Positions 18,547 to 27,764 of a stretch of DNA of 64,000 nt are shown piece by piece. This DNA comes from JAEUIG01 sp046349775 (GTDB lineage: Bacteria > Planctomycetota > Planctomycetia > Planctomycetales > Planctomycetaceae). The DNA lies in NCBI GenBank assembly GCA_046349775.1, contig JAXMBS010000004.1, forward strand, positions 62,001 to 126,000, read 5' to 3'. Every line of letters starts with the position of its first letter. Positions within the stretch are counted from its first letter, which is position 1. The notes below the pieces were generated by a model. The model was not told the origin of the DNA and ran no database searches. It saw only the letters and a list, made by a program, of their open reading frames with translations. The position numbers were made by a program, and so were the translations under genes.

Positions 18547-19971
18547 ATGACATTTACTGAACTTCCCCTGTGTGCCGGCATCCAGAAGGCGATTGCCGAG
18601 TCCGGCTACACGACTCCGACCCCGATCCAGGCCGCGTCGATCCCGCACGTCCTCGAAGGCCGCGACCTGCTCGGCTGCGCCCAGACCGGCACCGGGAAAA
18701 CCGCCGCGTTCGCGCTGCCGATCCTGCAGCGGCTCGACACGCAACGTAAAGCGGCCGCTCCCACGCTGCCGCGCGTGCTGGTGCTCGCGCCGACGCGTGA
18801 GCTGGCCAACCAGATTCATGACAGCTTCCGCGAGTACGGCAAGCACCTCGCGTTTCGCAGTACGGTGGTGTACGGCGGCGTGGGGCAGTTTCCGCAGGTG
18901 CGGGCGCTGTCGCGCGGCGTGCATGTGCTGGTCGCGACTCCGGGGCGGCTGCTGGACCTGATGAACCAGGGACACGTCAGCCTGAACCGGATCGAAGTGC
19001 TGGTCCTCGACGAAGCGGACCGGATGCTCGACATGGGCTTCCTGCCGGATCTGAAGCGGATCATTGCGGCTGTGCCGCGCGAGCGGCAGTCGCTGTTTTT
19101 CTCGGCGACGATGCCGCCGGCCGTCGCGGACCTCGCCCACTCGCTATTGCGCAACCCGGCCAATGTGGCCGTGACGCCGGTGGCCTCCACGGTCGATCGC
19201 ATTGAGCAGCAGGTGCTGTTCGTCGGATCGTCTGCCAAGCGGGCGAAGCTGCGCGAGTTGCTGGAAGACGCCACGCTGCACCAGGTGCTGATTTTCACGC
19301 GGACAAAGCGGCGCGCGAACGATGTGGCGCGGCAACTGCACGAGTTCGGCGTGACGGCCGATGCGATCCACGGCAACAAATCGCAGAACGCGCGGCAGCG
19401 GGCGCTGGACCGATTCCGATCCGGCCGGCTGCGGGTGCTGGTGGCGACGGACATCGCGGCCCGCGGGCTGGATGTGGACGGGATCTCGCACGTGATCAAT
19501 TTTGATCTGCCGAACGAGCCGGAGAACTATGTACACCGGATCGGCCGGACGGGCCGGGCGGGCGCCAGCGGCGTGGCGATTTCGCTGTGCGATCCAGGCG
19601 AGCGCGGCCACCTGCGGGAGATCGAGCGGTTGATCGGGATCCGGATTTCCGGTGGCAGCGGCGAGCCGCTATCAGCGCCGGGGAACTCCGAACAGCGCGG
19701 TCCGGCGAATGGCGAGCGCCGCGAGTTCTCGGGCGAACAGCGTCCGTCGGGAACGGGTAGCAAGCGTCGTTTTCGTCGTCGGAAGCCGGGTGGTCGGCGT
19801 GCGGGCGAGGGGCAGCATGGAGGTCAGAACGGCGCTCATCGCCAGGGGAGCCACGGCGGCGGAGGTGGATACAACGGCGGGCAGGCCGGCGGGAACCGCA
19901 GCGGCAACAATAATAATCACCGGCATCGCAACGGCAATCGGGGTCGTCGTCCGGCGACGGCCCAGACTTGA
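18547..19971 (+). CDS. DEAD-box ATP-dependent RNA helicase (RhlE-like)
   Basis: An intact 474-residue protein starts at ATG 18547. Motifs in order are the Q motif (GYTTPTPIQ, residues 20-28), Walker A AQTGTGKT (45-52), PTRELA, TPGRLLD, DEAD in VLDEADRMLDMGF, SAT (FFSATMP) and, in the second RecA domain, IFTRTKRRA, ATDIAARGLDVDG and HRIGRTGRAG. The C-terminal 100 residues are rich in Gly, Arg and Asn (GSHGGGGGYNGGQAGGNRSG), a typical RNA-binding tail. Such helicases remodel RNA in ribosome assembly, decay or cold adaptation. The long upstream gap with hairpins and repeats suggests post-transcriptional control, by inference only. Confidence 0.92.
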   Translation: MTFTELPLCAGIQKAIAESGYTTPTPIQAASIPHVLEGRDLLGCAQTGTGKTAAFALPILQRLDTQRKAAAPTLPRVLVLAPTRELANQIHDSFREYGKHLAFRSTVVYGGVGQFPQVRALSRGVHVLVATPGRLLDLMNQGHVSLNRIEVLVLDEADRMLDMGFLPDLKRIIAAVPRERQSLFFSATMPPAVADLAHSLLRNPANVAVTPVASTVDRIEQQVLFVGSSAKRAKLRELLEDATLHQVLIFTRTKRRANDVARQLHEFGVTADAIHGNKSQNARQRALDRFRSGRLRVLVATDIAARGLDVDGISHVINFDLPNEPENYVHRIGRTGRAGASGVAISLCDPGERGHLREIERLIGIRISGGSGEPLSAPGNSEQRGPANGERREFSGEQRPSGTGSKRRFRRRKPGGRRAGEGQHGGQNGAHRQGSHGGGGGYNGGQAGGNRSGNNNNHRHRNGNRGRRPATAQT

Positions 19972-20047
19972 GCCGTGTTTAATGCGACGTGCGAAGCAGG
20001 AGCTTCGCGGCTGATTGCAACTCGCGAAACCGAAGTTTCGCCAAGGG

Positions 20048-20072
20048 CGTTCCCGAACGAAATTCGGGAACG
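20048..20072. repeat. CGTTCCCGAACGAAATTCGG hairpin repeat
   Basis: GTTCCCGAA and TTCGGGAAC are perfect reverse complements around CGAA. A degenerate copy lies at 17982-18006. It sits between the helicase stop and the RND pump gene end, so it may help end transcription from either side. Confidence 0.75.
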
Positions 20073-20085
20073 AGGATCAAAGATG

Positions 20086-20210
20086 AACCAAAACGGCACG
20101 ACGAGCACAACGCAAGAAGAGGTTCTTACGTTGTGTCCGTAGTGCCGTTGTGGTTTTGCCTTTTCTGGGAACGGAAGATCTGCGCTGCTCTCTTAAATCT
20201 GCGCGATCTG
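20086..20210. repeat. ACAACGGCAC inverted pair plus ATCTGCGCGATCTGCGTG words
   Basis: AACCAAAACGGCACGACGAG pairs with a right arm whose reverse complement is AACCACAACGGCACTACGGA (to 20156). CTCTTAAATCTGCGCGATCT then follows at 20191-20210, a member of the family at 2122-2168. Two repeat families thus sit side by side between the convergent helicase and RND genes. Confidence 0.75.
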
Positions 20211-20217
20211 CGTGCTG

Positions 20218-23200
20218 CTATGTCTTTGCAACGGTCGCTGCTTCCGGCTTCGACTTGAGCACCCGCAGCAGGATCGCGCCCACGTCGTCGAGGTAGGAGT
20301 AAATCACCGGGATCGCGAGCAGAGTGAGGAGCAGCGAGAGGGTCTGGCCGCCGACGGCGAGGACGGCGATGGAACGGCGTTCTTCGGCGCCGGGGCCGGT
20401 GGCGATGAGCAGCGGCAGCAGACCGGCGACGAAGGAGATTGTCGTCATGAGGATTGGCCGGAGGCGGTCGCGATTGGCGACGAGGATCGCTTCGGTACGC
20501 TCGAGGCCCTGGGCGCGGAGCGCGTTCGTGTGGTCGACCTGCAGGATGGCATTCTTCTTGATAACGCCGAACAGGACCAGGATGCCCATCGCGGAGTAGA
20601 GGTTGAGCGACTCGCCCCCCCAGAGCAGGCTCAGTAATCCGAATGGCACGGCCAGCGGGAGCGAAAGGAGGATCGTGAAGGGATGGACGAGGTGCTCGAA
20701 CTGGGCGGCGAGCACGATGTACATGAATACGAAGGACAGGACGATCATCCAGACGAAGTCAGTGAGCGTGCGTTCGAGTTCGCGGCCGCGTCCGAGGACG
20801 CGGGTCTCGAAGCCGGCGGGGATGCCGAGCTCCTCTGTGGCGGCCTGCAGAGCGGAGATGCGATCGCCGAGCGCGTAGCCGGGAGCGATGTTGGCCCGCA
20901 CACCGACCATGCGCTGGCGGTCGAGGCGGTCGATGCGGGCGGCAGCCAGACCGAATTCGAAGTTCACGACGTTGTCTATCCGCGTGGGGACAGTGGCCGC
21001 GGTCGGCATTCCCAGCGCGGAGGCGCGGCGTTCGGCCAGCGGGCTGGGCTTCGCGCGCACGAACAACTGTGAGATCGACGTCGCGTCGCGGCGATCGATG
21101 CCGACGAGTCGGAGTTCGACGTCGTAGGCGTCGTCCACGGTGATGTCGCGATACCGGGAGACGCGGTCATCGCCGCCGACGGCCACGCGGAGCGTATCGG
21201 CGATCTCCTGGACCTCGACGCCGAGCACCGCCGCCCGCTCGCGATCGATGTTCACACGCAGTTCGGGTTTGTCGAGCCGCAGTGTGGTGTAGACATCGAC
21301 GATGCCGGGGATCTCCTTGGTACGCTCCACGACCTTGGCGCTGAAATCGACGAGGGCCTTAATGTCCGCGCCGCTGATGGTGTAGTCGATGTCAACCGGA
21401 GCACCCTGGCGGAGCGAAGTGAGATTGCGGACTGACGCATTGACGTCGGGCAGCTTTTTGAGGTTCGCACGGATCTGCGTCATCGTGTCGCGCTGCGAAT
21501 AGTTATTGCGAAAGGCTTCGCCCGGATCGCCGGCGAGCAATCCCCGCCAGAGCCGGCTGAGCGAGAACGTACGCTGATCGGCGTTGATCATGCCGACGTA
21601 GATTTCGCCGCGGTTCACGCCGCCGAAGCCGCGCGTGCCGACCGTGGACAACACGACGTCCACACCGGGGGCGGCCTTGATGATGTCCTCCGCCTTGTGG
21701 ATGACGGCATTCGTCGACGCCAGGCTGGCCCCTTCGCGGGCTTCGATGCGGATTTCGAATTCGGATTCATCCACGTTGGTCGGGATGTAGTCCTGCGGGA
21801 CCATTTTGTAGAGCGGGTAATTGGCGAGGATGACGCCGATCGACAGCAGCAGGATGACGCCGCGGCGCCGCATGGCCCAGCGGAGACTGGCCATGTAGCC
21901 GGCGTCGATCCAATGATAGAAGCCGCGCCGCGAGGTCGCCTCGCCTTCGCCGGCGGCGATCGGGCGGACCTTCAGCAGCCGCGAGCACATCATCGGCGTG
22001 AGTGTGAAGCTGACCAGCAATGACACGAGGATGGCGAAAGTGGCCGTGAGCCCGAACTCGAAGAGCATTCGACCGGTGACGCTCGACAGAAACGACACGG
22101 GGAGGAACACGATGACGAGCGACAATGTCGTCGCCATGACGGCAAGGCCGATCTCACGCGTGCCGAGGATGGCGCCCTCGAACGGTGAGAGGCCTTTTTC
22201 CTCGATGACGTGGAACACGTTCTCCAGGACGACGATGGCGTCGTCGATGACAACCCCGACCATGAGCGCCAGCGCCAGCATCGTCACGTTGTTGAGCGTG
22301 AAGCCGAACATCCGCATGAAGGCGAATGTGGCGATGATCGAAGTCGGAATGGCGACAGACGCAATCAAGGTCGAGCGCCAGGACTTCATGAACAGGAGCA
22401 CCGTCAGACAGGCCAGCACGCTGCCGGCGACTAGATGCCCTTCGATCTCGTGCAGCGCCGCCAGGATATAGCGCGACTGATCCTGAATGATGCGGACTTC
22501 GACATCCCGCGGCAGCAGGGTGTGGACGCGCGGCAGCCGCTGCTTGACGGCTCCGATGACACGGACGGTGTTTTCGCCGGATTGGCGCTGGACCTGCAGG
22601 ACGACGGCCGGCGTGCCGTTGAGGCGGGCCATCGTGCGGACTTCTTTGGTCGCGTCATGCACTTCGCCGAGATCGCTGAGACGGACCGGCGTCCCGTTGA
22701 CTGTTTTGACGACGAGATCGTTGAATTCGCGGGCGTGCGGCACACGGCCGAGTGTGCGGAGCGTGCGTTCGCGAATGCCTTCATCGACGCGGCCGCCGGG
22801 AACATCGGCGTTCTGGCGGACGAGCGCCTCGCGGACGTCGAGGATCGACAATTGGTAGGCGGCGAGCTGTCGGGCGTCGACCTCGACCTGCACCGCGCGG
22901 TCCGCGGCGCCGGCAATCGTCACCTGGCCGACCCCCTGGGCCGACTCGATCACGTTCTTGACATAGCGGTCGGCCAGCAGGAATAGTTCGCGGGAGGTGC
23001 GCGGTCCGGAGACCGCGAGCGTCATGATGGGGGAGGAGTCGGTGTCCTGCTTCTGGACGACGGGGGGATCGATATTGGGGGGCAACCGGTTGAGCACGCT
23101 GTTCACCGCGTCGCGAACGTCTTGCGACGCGGCATCCAGGTTGCGATTGAGATTGAACGTGATATTGACGATCGAGCTGCCGTCGCTGGACATTGACCGC

Positions 23201-23442
23201 AATTCGTCGATGCCGGCGACAGTGGCAATGGCGTCTTCGAGAATCTGGGAGACTTCCGACTCGACTTCCTCTGCCGATGCACCGGGATAGGTCGTGCGGA
23301 TGTAAATGGACGGCAGGTCCATGTTGGGGAAGCGGTCGACCCCCAACTGCAGAAACGCGGCTACGCCGGCCACGGTCAGCGCCATGATGAGCATCAGGGC
23401 GAAGACGGGGCGTTTGACGCAGATTTCGGCGAGCCAGTACAC
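20218..23442 (-). CDS. RND multidrug efflux transporter, AcrB/HAE1-type permease
   Basis: An intact 1074-residue protein starts at ATG 23442 with MYWLAEICVKRPVFALMLIM, the usual first membrane helix. Large periplasmic loops alternate with two sets of six helices. The proton-relay pair is seen in MVGVVIDDAIVVLENVFHVI (TM4), and a GxFxRP-like start, PGASAEEVESEVSQILEDAI and the C-terminal GVIKKNAILQVDHTNALRAQ fit HAE1 pumps. It exports hydrophobic or amphiphilic compounds using the proton gradient, together with the adaptor encoded 60 bases upstream on the same strand. No TolC-type outer-membrane channel gene is adjacent. The substrate cannot be predicted. Confidence 0.93.
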   Translation of the reverse strand: MYWLAEICVKRPVFALMLIMALTVAGVAAFLQLGVDRFPNMDLPSIYIRTTYPGASAEEVESEVSQILEDAIATVAGIDELRSMSSDGSSIVNITFNLNRNLDAASQDVRDAVNSVLNRLPPNIDPPVVQKQDTDSSPIMTLAVSGPRTSRELFLLADRYVKNVIESAQGVGQVTIAGAADRAVQVEVDARQLAAYQLSILDVREALVRQNADVPGGRVDEGIRERTLRTLGRVPHAREFNDLVVKTVNGTPVRLSDLGEVHDATKEVRTMARLNGTPAVVLQVQRQSGENTVRVIGAVKQRLPRVHTLLPRDVEVRIIQDQSRYILAALHEIEGHLVAGSVLACLTVLLFMKSWRSTLIASVAIPTSIIATFAFMRMFGFTLNNVTMLALALMVGVVIDDAIVVLENVFHVIEEKGLSPFEGAILGTREIGLAVMATTLSLVIVFLPVSFLSSVTGRMLFEFGLTATFAILVSLLVSFTLTPMMCSRLLKVRPIAAGEGEATSRRGFYHWIDAGYMASLRWAMRRRGVILLLSIGVILANYPLYKMVPQDYIPTNVDESEFEIRIEAREGASLASTNAVIHKAEDIIKAAPGVDVVLSTVGTRGFGGVNRGEIYVGMINADQRTFSLSRLWRGLLAGDPGEAFRNNYSQRDTMTQIRANLKKLPDVNASVRNLTSLRQGAPVDIDYTISGADIKALVDFSAKVVERTKEIPGIVDVYTTLRLDKPELRVNIDRERAAVLGVEVQEIADTLRVAVGGDDRVSRYRDITVDDAYDVELRLVGIDRRDATSISQLFVRAKPSPLAERRASALGMPTAATVPTRIDNVVNFEFGLAAARIDRLDRQRMVGVRANIAPGYALGDRISALQAATEELGIPAGFETRVLGRGRELERTLTDFVWMIVLSFVFMYIVLAAQFEHLVHPFTILLSLPLAVPFGLLSLLWGGESLNLYSAMGILVLFGVIKKNAILQVDHTNALRAQGLERTEAILVANRDRLRPILMTTISFVAGLLPLLIATGPGAEERRSIAVLAVGGQTLSLLLTLLAIPVIYSYLDDVGAILLRVLKSKPEAATVAKT

Positions 23443-23502
23443 GCGACGGAGAGAACAGGGATTAGCAAATAGGGAACAGCGAACAGGAGTGCGCGCAGCC
23501 GG

Positions 23503-24828
23503 CTATTGTGCGCCGCCGGCGGGCGGGGCTTCGACGGAGACGGTGGATGTTGCGGAGGCGTCAGGCTGGTGAGTGAGCGAAGGATTTACGGGAGGAGCTT
23601 CCAGCGGTTCGACGCGCGCCATGCGTCCCTGGTTGGCGTGCAGCAGCAGGATATCGCCGGAAGAGACGCCTTCCACGATTTCGACGCGTCCGGCGCGGCG
23701 GCCGCCGGTGACGACCGGCTGCTCTTTGGCGGCGCCGTCGACGACTTTCCAGACCTTCTCCACGCCTGCAAATTCGATCACGGCCGAGTCCGGCAGCGCA
23801 ATGGCAGTGGCCTCGGCGTTGAGCGTGACTTCCCCTTCGGCGAACAGGCCGGCCCGCAGGGCGCGGTCGGGATTCGGTAATTCCGCTTCGAACAGCAGCG
23901 CACGGCTTAACGGATCGAGCGTGGGACTGATGCGGGTGACACGTGACTCCCGCGAATTCTCTTCAGCCTCGACCTGCAACGACACCGGCTGTCCGACCGC
24001 CAGCCGCCGCGCATGCCGTTCGGGCATCATGCCGCGGAAATGGATGGGGTCCGTGCGGACGATGGTCGCGATCATGCTGCCGATCTGGACGTACGATCCG
24101 GGAGCGACGTGTCGCTCGACGACCAGGCCGTCGAACGGCGCGGGAACGACGGCATCGGCCAGGCGCTGACGCGCCAGCGACAGTTCCGCGGTCCTCACGC
24201 TGATCGCGGCGATCTTTTCGCGCACGCTGTTGAGAGCGGCGGCGTACTGGGCGGCGGCCACCTGTTCGGCGGCGATGACAGCTTCCGCGTCCGCTTCGGT
24301 GACGGCGTTCTTTTGCCGAAGCTCTGCCCAGCGTTTGCTTTTGGTTTTCGCTTCGTCCCAGACGGCTTTGGCTTCGCGGACGGGAGGCGCGTTCTCGGGG
24401 TTGAGCTGTTCGACCGGGTCGTTCGGGGCGAGTCCCACGGCGGCGCGGGCCTGCTCCAGTTCGGCGGTCGCCTGTGTCGCCTGCAGCTCGAATTCCTGCC
24501 GGTCGAGGGCGACCAGGGGCGCGCCGGCAGCAACGGCATCTCCGAGTTCGACATTGACGGTCGCGACGCGGCCGGCGACCTTGGCGCCGATGGCGGCGCG
24601 TTCATCGGCGAACAGGCTGCCAGAGACACGGACGATCGTCGGCCACGGCTGCGGCGCCACCGTCAGCACCTCAGCCTTGATGACGGGCAGTTCGTCGCTT
24701 TGTGCGGCGGTCGGCGGTTGTGCCTGCTTCTGACCGCAACCCCAGGCGGCCAGAATCGACAAACCGACTGGCAGCGCAACGGCAAGTACCGGCCATCGGC
24801 GCCGAGACGAACGTCGCTGCTGCGGCAT
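23503..24828 (-). CDS. RND efflux periplasmic adaptor (MFP/HlyD family lipoprotein)
   Basis: I start at ATG 24828 (MPQQRRSSRRR), because the frame further upstream lacks protein-like composition and the signal peptide starts here: a basic stretch, the hydrophobic WPVLAVALPVGLSILAAWGC and a lipobox cysteine. The 441-residue protein has the lipoyl-like halves AAIGAKVAGRVATVNVELGD and AVVPAPFDGLVVERHVAPGS, a helical hairpin between them (ELEQARAAVGLAP to VREKIAAISVRTAELSLARQ), then beta-barrel and membrane-proximal domains. It links the RND permease to an outer-membrane channel. It is the first gene of the two-gene operon with the pump. Confidence 0.88.
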   Translation of the reverse strand: MPQQRRSSRRRWPVLAVALPVGLSILAAWGCGQKQAQPPTAAQSDELPVIKAEVLTVAPQPWPTIVRVSGSLFADERAAIGAKVAGRVATVNVELGDAVAAGAPLVALDRQEFELQATQATAELEQARAAVGLAPNDPVEQLNPENAPPVREAKAVWDEAKTKSKRWAELRQKNAVTEADAEAVIAAEQVAAAQYAAALNSVREKIAAISVRTAELSLARQRLADAVVPAPFDGLVVERHVAPGSYVQIGSMIATIVRTDPIHFRGMMPERHARRLAVGQPVSLQVEAEENSRESRVTRISPTLDPLSRALLFEAELPNPDRALRAGLFAEGEVTLNAEATAIALPDSAVIEFAGVEKVWKVVDGAAKEQPVVTGGRRAGRVEIVEGVSSGDILLLHANQGRMARVEPLEAPPVNPSLTHQPDASATSTVSVEAPPAGGAQ

Positions 24829-25062
24829 ACCTTGTCGACTCGTAGGCTGGCGAACATCCCCCGGCACCCGATCATCGAAACATGTTGATGCGTGTGCTGT
24901 CAATCGCAGGCGGCGATTTCTTACACCGCGCTCATGAAACTGTGTCGACAGGGCCGTCAATCTCGATGTGGCATGCAATTTCGAGGTCGTGTACCGGCCC
25001 GCAGATCGTCGGAGGGTACACCCCGTGCGCCGATTCTCGTGCCGCAAGGGACTCGCGCCGGT

Positions 25063-25566
25063 TCAGCCTCTGGCGGACGCCAGCGCCGCGTCATAGTTCG
25101 GGTGCTCAGCGATTTCCTTGACGTATTCCACGTGCTTGATTTTGTCGTCCGGGCCGACGACGAAGATCGCCCGCGCCAGGCAGCGGTCCAGGGGCCCCCC
25201 TTTGATCAGCACGCCGTACGCTTCACCGAACCTTGCGGCGCGGTGATCGGACAGTGCCTGGATGTTCGTGGCGTTCTCGGCGCCGCACCAGCGTTTCTGG
25301 CCGAATGGGAGATCGGTGCTGACCACCAGCACGGCGACGTTCGGCAGCTTGGCGGCCTCTTCGTTGAAGCGCTTGCTTTCGAGGTTGCAGACCGGCGTGT
25401 CGAGGGACGGCACGCTGGCGATCAATCGGATCTTGCCGACGCTGTCCTTCAGAGAGACATCCGCCAGGGCGTTGCTCTGCAGCAGGAAATCAGGCGCTTT
25501 GTCGCCGACTTTCAATTCCTGCCCTACCAGCGTGACCGGGTTGCCCTTCAGTGTGACGTTCGCCAT
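25063..25566 (-). CDS. tpx: thiol peroxidase Tpx (atypical 2-Cys peroxiredoxin)
   Basis: An intact 167-residue protein starts at ATG 25566 (MANVTLKGNPVTLVGQELKV). The peroxidatic cysteine is Cys60 in SLDTPVC, and the resolving cysteine is Cys94 in FGQKRWC, matching the spacing of E. coli Tpx (61 and 95). The conserved GDKAPDFLL and STDLPFGQKRW stretches are present. The enzyme reduces hydrogen and lipid hydroperoxides with electrons from thioredoxin. The 234 bases between this gene and the downstream efflux operon suggest a separate transcript, though all lie on the same strand. Confidence 0.93.
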   Translation of the reverse strand: MANVTLKGNPVTLVGQELKVGDKAPDFLLQSNALADVSLKDSVGKIRLIASVPSLDTPVCNLESKRFNEEAAKLPNVAVLVVSTDLPFGQKRWCGAENATNIQALSDHRAARFGEAYGVLIKGGPLDRCLARAIFVVGPDDKIKHVEYVKEIAEHPNYDAALASARG

Positions 25567-25751
25567 GTATCGAGACCTTTATCTCGGGAGTGCGATGGAT
25601 TGTCCAACTGCTGCCGCCAGTATCGCGCATCTGCGCCGCGCTGCCAAGCGACCAAGTTGGTCAATTGATAGCGGATAATCGTCAATCGTTCAGAAGGGCG
25701 TCGCATGGGCGCTTTAACAATTGACCATTGACGATTCAGCGTTAACCAACA

Positions 25752-25783
25752 GAAAACGGCCCGGAGCGGGTGCTCCGGGCCGC
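25752..25783 (-). terminator. rho-independent terminator of the CAP-domain gene
   Basis: On the minus strand, CGGCCCGGAGC ACCC GCTCCGGGCCG forms an 11-bp GC-rich stem followed by TTTTC. It lies 29 bases beyond the stop of the CAP gene. Confidence 0.8.
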
Positions 25784-25811
25784 GTGTACGGTCTCTCAGC
25801 CGTTCAGACTG

Positions 25812-26315
25812 TTAGCGAAAGACGGCCACCCAGTAACCCTGACCGCCGCGGACCTGGTAGCCGAAGCCGGCTTCGCGTCCGCTGCACATGTTCTGGTAGT
25901 GTCCCGGGGAGTACGTCCAGGTCTGGACGGCGTGCTCCGGCGACGACTGGCCGTACGCGATGTTTTCGCGGTACGGCAGGCGGCTGTGAGTAAACGACCC
26001 GGTGGACGCCATCCAGTTCGCATGTTGCTGGGCCGAGGCACACATCTGCTCATTCAGAGCGAGAGGCCCCAAACCCACGCGGGCGCGTGTCTGGTTGTGC
26101 AGTGTCAGCAATCGGGCGATCGTTGGATGGGTCTTGGTCTCCCTGGCCACCGGCTTGCTGACCTGCCGGAGCATCTTTCCGAGGGACTGTCCGGACTTCA
26201 TGTCCGCCGGTGACTTCCTGTCGGCCTTGGTGGAGGACGTTGACATGTCCCCAAATGCGAAGGTGCACGAAAGCACCGCCGCCAGTGTACTGGCCCACAG
26301 TCGTCTTACTGGCAT
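25812..26315 (-). CDS. exported CAP-domain (SCP/PR1-like) protein
   Basis: A 167-residue protein starts at ATG 26315 with a signal peptide (MPVRRLWASTLAAVLSCTFA, FG). After a Lys/Ser-rich linker comes the CAP fold: LLTLHNQTRARVGLGPLALN, CASAQQHANWMASTGSFTHS (with the CAP His), YRENIAYGQ and AVQTWTYSPGHYQNMCS. The final strand is GGQGYWVAVFR. Members are secreted proteins of mostly unknown action, some binding lipids or cell-wall fragments. The gene has its own terminator and a 350-base upstream gap, so it is probably a single-gene unit. Confidence 0.85.
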   Translation of the reverse strand: MPVRRLWASTLAAVLSCTFAFGDMSTSSTKADRKSPADMKSGQSLGKMLRQVSKPVARETKTHPTIARLLTLHNQTRARVGLGPLALNEQMCASAQQHANWMASTGSFTHSRLPYRENIAYGQSSPEHAVQTWTYSPGHYQNMCSGREAGFGYQVRGGQGYWVAVFR

Positions 26316-26668
26316 CGTGAGTCACTCCTGTTGACCACGAGCCGTTGCAGCCTGACCACTCGTTAACCGCGCGGGCGCCAGCAAAAGCCGGCTGCCCGCG
26401 TGGGGTCGGCAGACTACCGCAGTTTGCGTGAATTCGCAAATCAACGGAATCAACGCATTTGGTGATGTTTATGTATCCTTCTGGACCGTGAATAACACGT
26501 GGTTGATCAAGGGAAGACAGGGACGCAGATTGCGCAGATTTGCGAGATTCACGCGATTGAGAACTCAAGGGGCGTCGATCGCTCAAAAGCGATTTGTGTT
26601 GGCACGTCGAGGAGTGCGCTGATCGGATGCGTCGAGTCTCTTGCCGGATTACGATGTCGTGCATGGCG
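26316..26668. other. divergent intergenic region with ACGCAGATTGCGCAGAT repeat
   Basis: The gap lies between the CAP gene and the D-glutamate cyclase-like gene. At 26524-26560 it carries GACGCAGATTGCGCAGATTT followed by GCGAGATTCACGCGATTGAG, another copy of the dispersed word family. No gene is supported elsewhere in it. Confidence 0.55.
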
Positions 26669-27475
26669 ATGCAGGCGACGATCGAACCGAATCGAGAAAT
26701 GGCGACCGGGATCGCCGTTCGCGACGCGTGCCGCGCGGGGGGACTGGCGGGGCCGACGGCAGGGCTTGCACCGGGGTTCACTCAGGCGAACCTGGTGATC
26801 GTGCCGCAGTCGGCAGCGTTCGAGTTTCTCCTGTTCTGCCAGCGAAATCCGAAACCGTGCCCGGTCCTGGAGGTGACGGAGCCAGGGGAATTTGCTCCCC
26901 ATCGATTGGCGCCTGGCGCCGATCTGCGAACAGACCTGCCACGTTATCGGGTCTGGCGCAACGGGGAACTGGCAGACGAGCCGTCCGACATCCGTAGTTT
27001 GTGGCAGCCGGATTTCGTGGCGTTCCTGATCGGCTGCTCGTTCACGTTCGAGGCGGCTCTGCTGGCGGCCGGGATTCCCGTCCGGCACATCGAACAAGGG
27101 CGAAACGTGCCGATGTACCGCACGAACCGGCCTTGCGCAGCGGCAGGACGATTTACCGGTCCGCTGGTCGTGTCGATGCGGCCAATGACTCCGGTGCAGG
27201 CGGTCATCGCCGTGCAAGTCACGTCGCGATTTCCAGGCGTACACGGCGCACCTGTGCATCTGGGGGATTCTCGTGCCATTGGGATTTCCGACCTGGCTCG
27301 TCCAGACTTCGGCGATGCTGTCGAAATCCGCGCTGGGGAGATCCCGGTGTTTTGGGCATGCGGGGTGACGCCGCAGTGTGCGCTGATGGCTGCGAAGTTG
27401 CCGCTGGCGATCACGCATGCTCCGGGATGTATGTTCGTGACCGACGGCCGGGACGAGTCGCTGGCTGTGGGTTAG
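26669..27475 (+). CDS. D-glutamate cyclase / putative hydro-lyase family protein (DUF1445)
   Basis: The family signature is unmistakable: AGPTAGLAPGFTQANLV-like start (LAGPTAGLAPGFTQANLVIV), FEFLLFCQRNPKPCPVLEVT, APGADLRTDLPRYRVWRNGE, FLIGCSFTFEAALLAAGIPV, RHIEQGRNVPMYRTN, GPLVVSMRPMTPVQAVIAVQ and PVFWACGVTPQCALMAAKLP. About 268 residues from the chosen ATG 26669 matches the family length of about 260-270; ATG 26654 is also possible, with no clear ribosome-binding site for either. A mammalian relative converts D-glutamate to 5-oxoproline, while bacterial members are mostly annotated as putative hydro-lyases. It is probably cytoplasmic. Confidence 0.85.
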   Translation: MQATIEPNREMATGIAVRDACRAGGLAGPTAGLAPGFTQANLVIVPQSAAFEFLLFCQRNPKPCPVLEVTEPGEFAPHRLAPGADLRTDLPRYRVWRNGELADEPSDIRSLWQPDFVAFLIGCSFTFEAALLAAGIPVRHIEQGRNVPMYRTNRPCAAAGRFTGPLVVSMRPMTPVQAVIAVQVTSRFPGVHGAPVHLGDSRAIGISDLARPDFGDAVEIRAGEIPVFWACGVTPQCALMAAKLPLAITHAPGCMFVTDGRDESLAVG

Positions 27476-27476
27476 G

Positions 27477-27549
27477 GTGCCACGGGCTTTACCCGTGCTA
27501 TTCGATCTGACTCCCAGTTCGCATTTGCACTGGCATAGCCAGTGGCACC
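27477..27549. repeat. two hairpin repeats: GTGCCACGGGCTTTACCCGT and GCACTGGCATAGCCAGTGGC
   Basis: The element at 27477-27498 (CACGGGCTTTACCCGTGC) and the one at 27527-27549 are separate short palindromes right after the stop of the hydro-lyase gene. The second matches the family at 12494 and 44045. The rest of the gap to 27764 shows no gene. Confidence 0.75.
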
Positions 27550-27764
27550 GACCCCGGTTCGTCTTTGCCGCTTAGTGAGGCCGATGCCCGGCCCGCAAAA
27601 CCGATAAAATCGGAAAAGTCTCTCAAGTTTGCCAAATCTGCTCATGCCGCAGAGTCGGTGCGCCCGATGTTGGAGATGAGAGACCTTACCTCCGCGCTCC
27701 GCCCCTCTGCTCGCTGTTGACCTGCGACAAGGAGCGCCGACGGAACGTGGTCAGGGAGAAGACC

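Noticed and set aside
24829..25047. Extended N-terminus of the efflux adaptor
   Set aside because: The extra 73 residues are not protein-like, and the signal peptide with lipobox starts at 24828.
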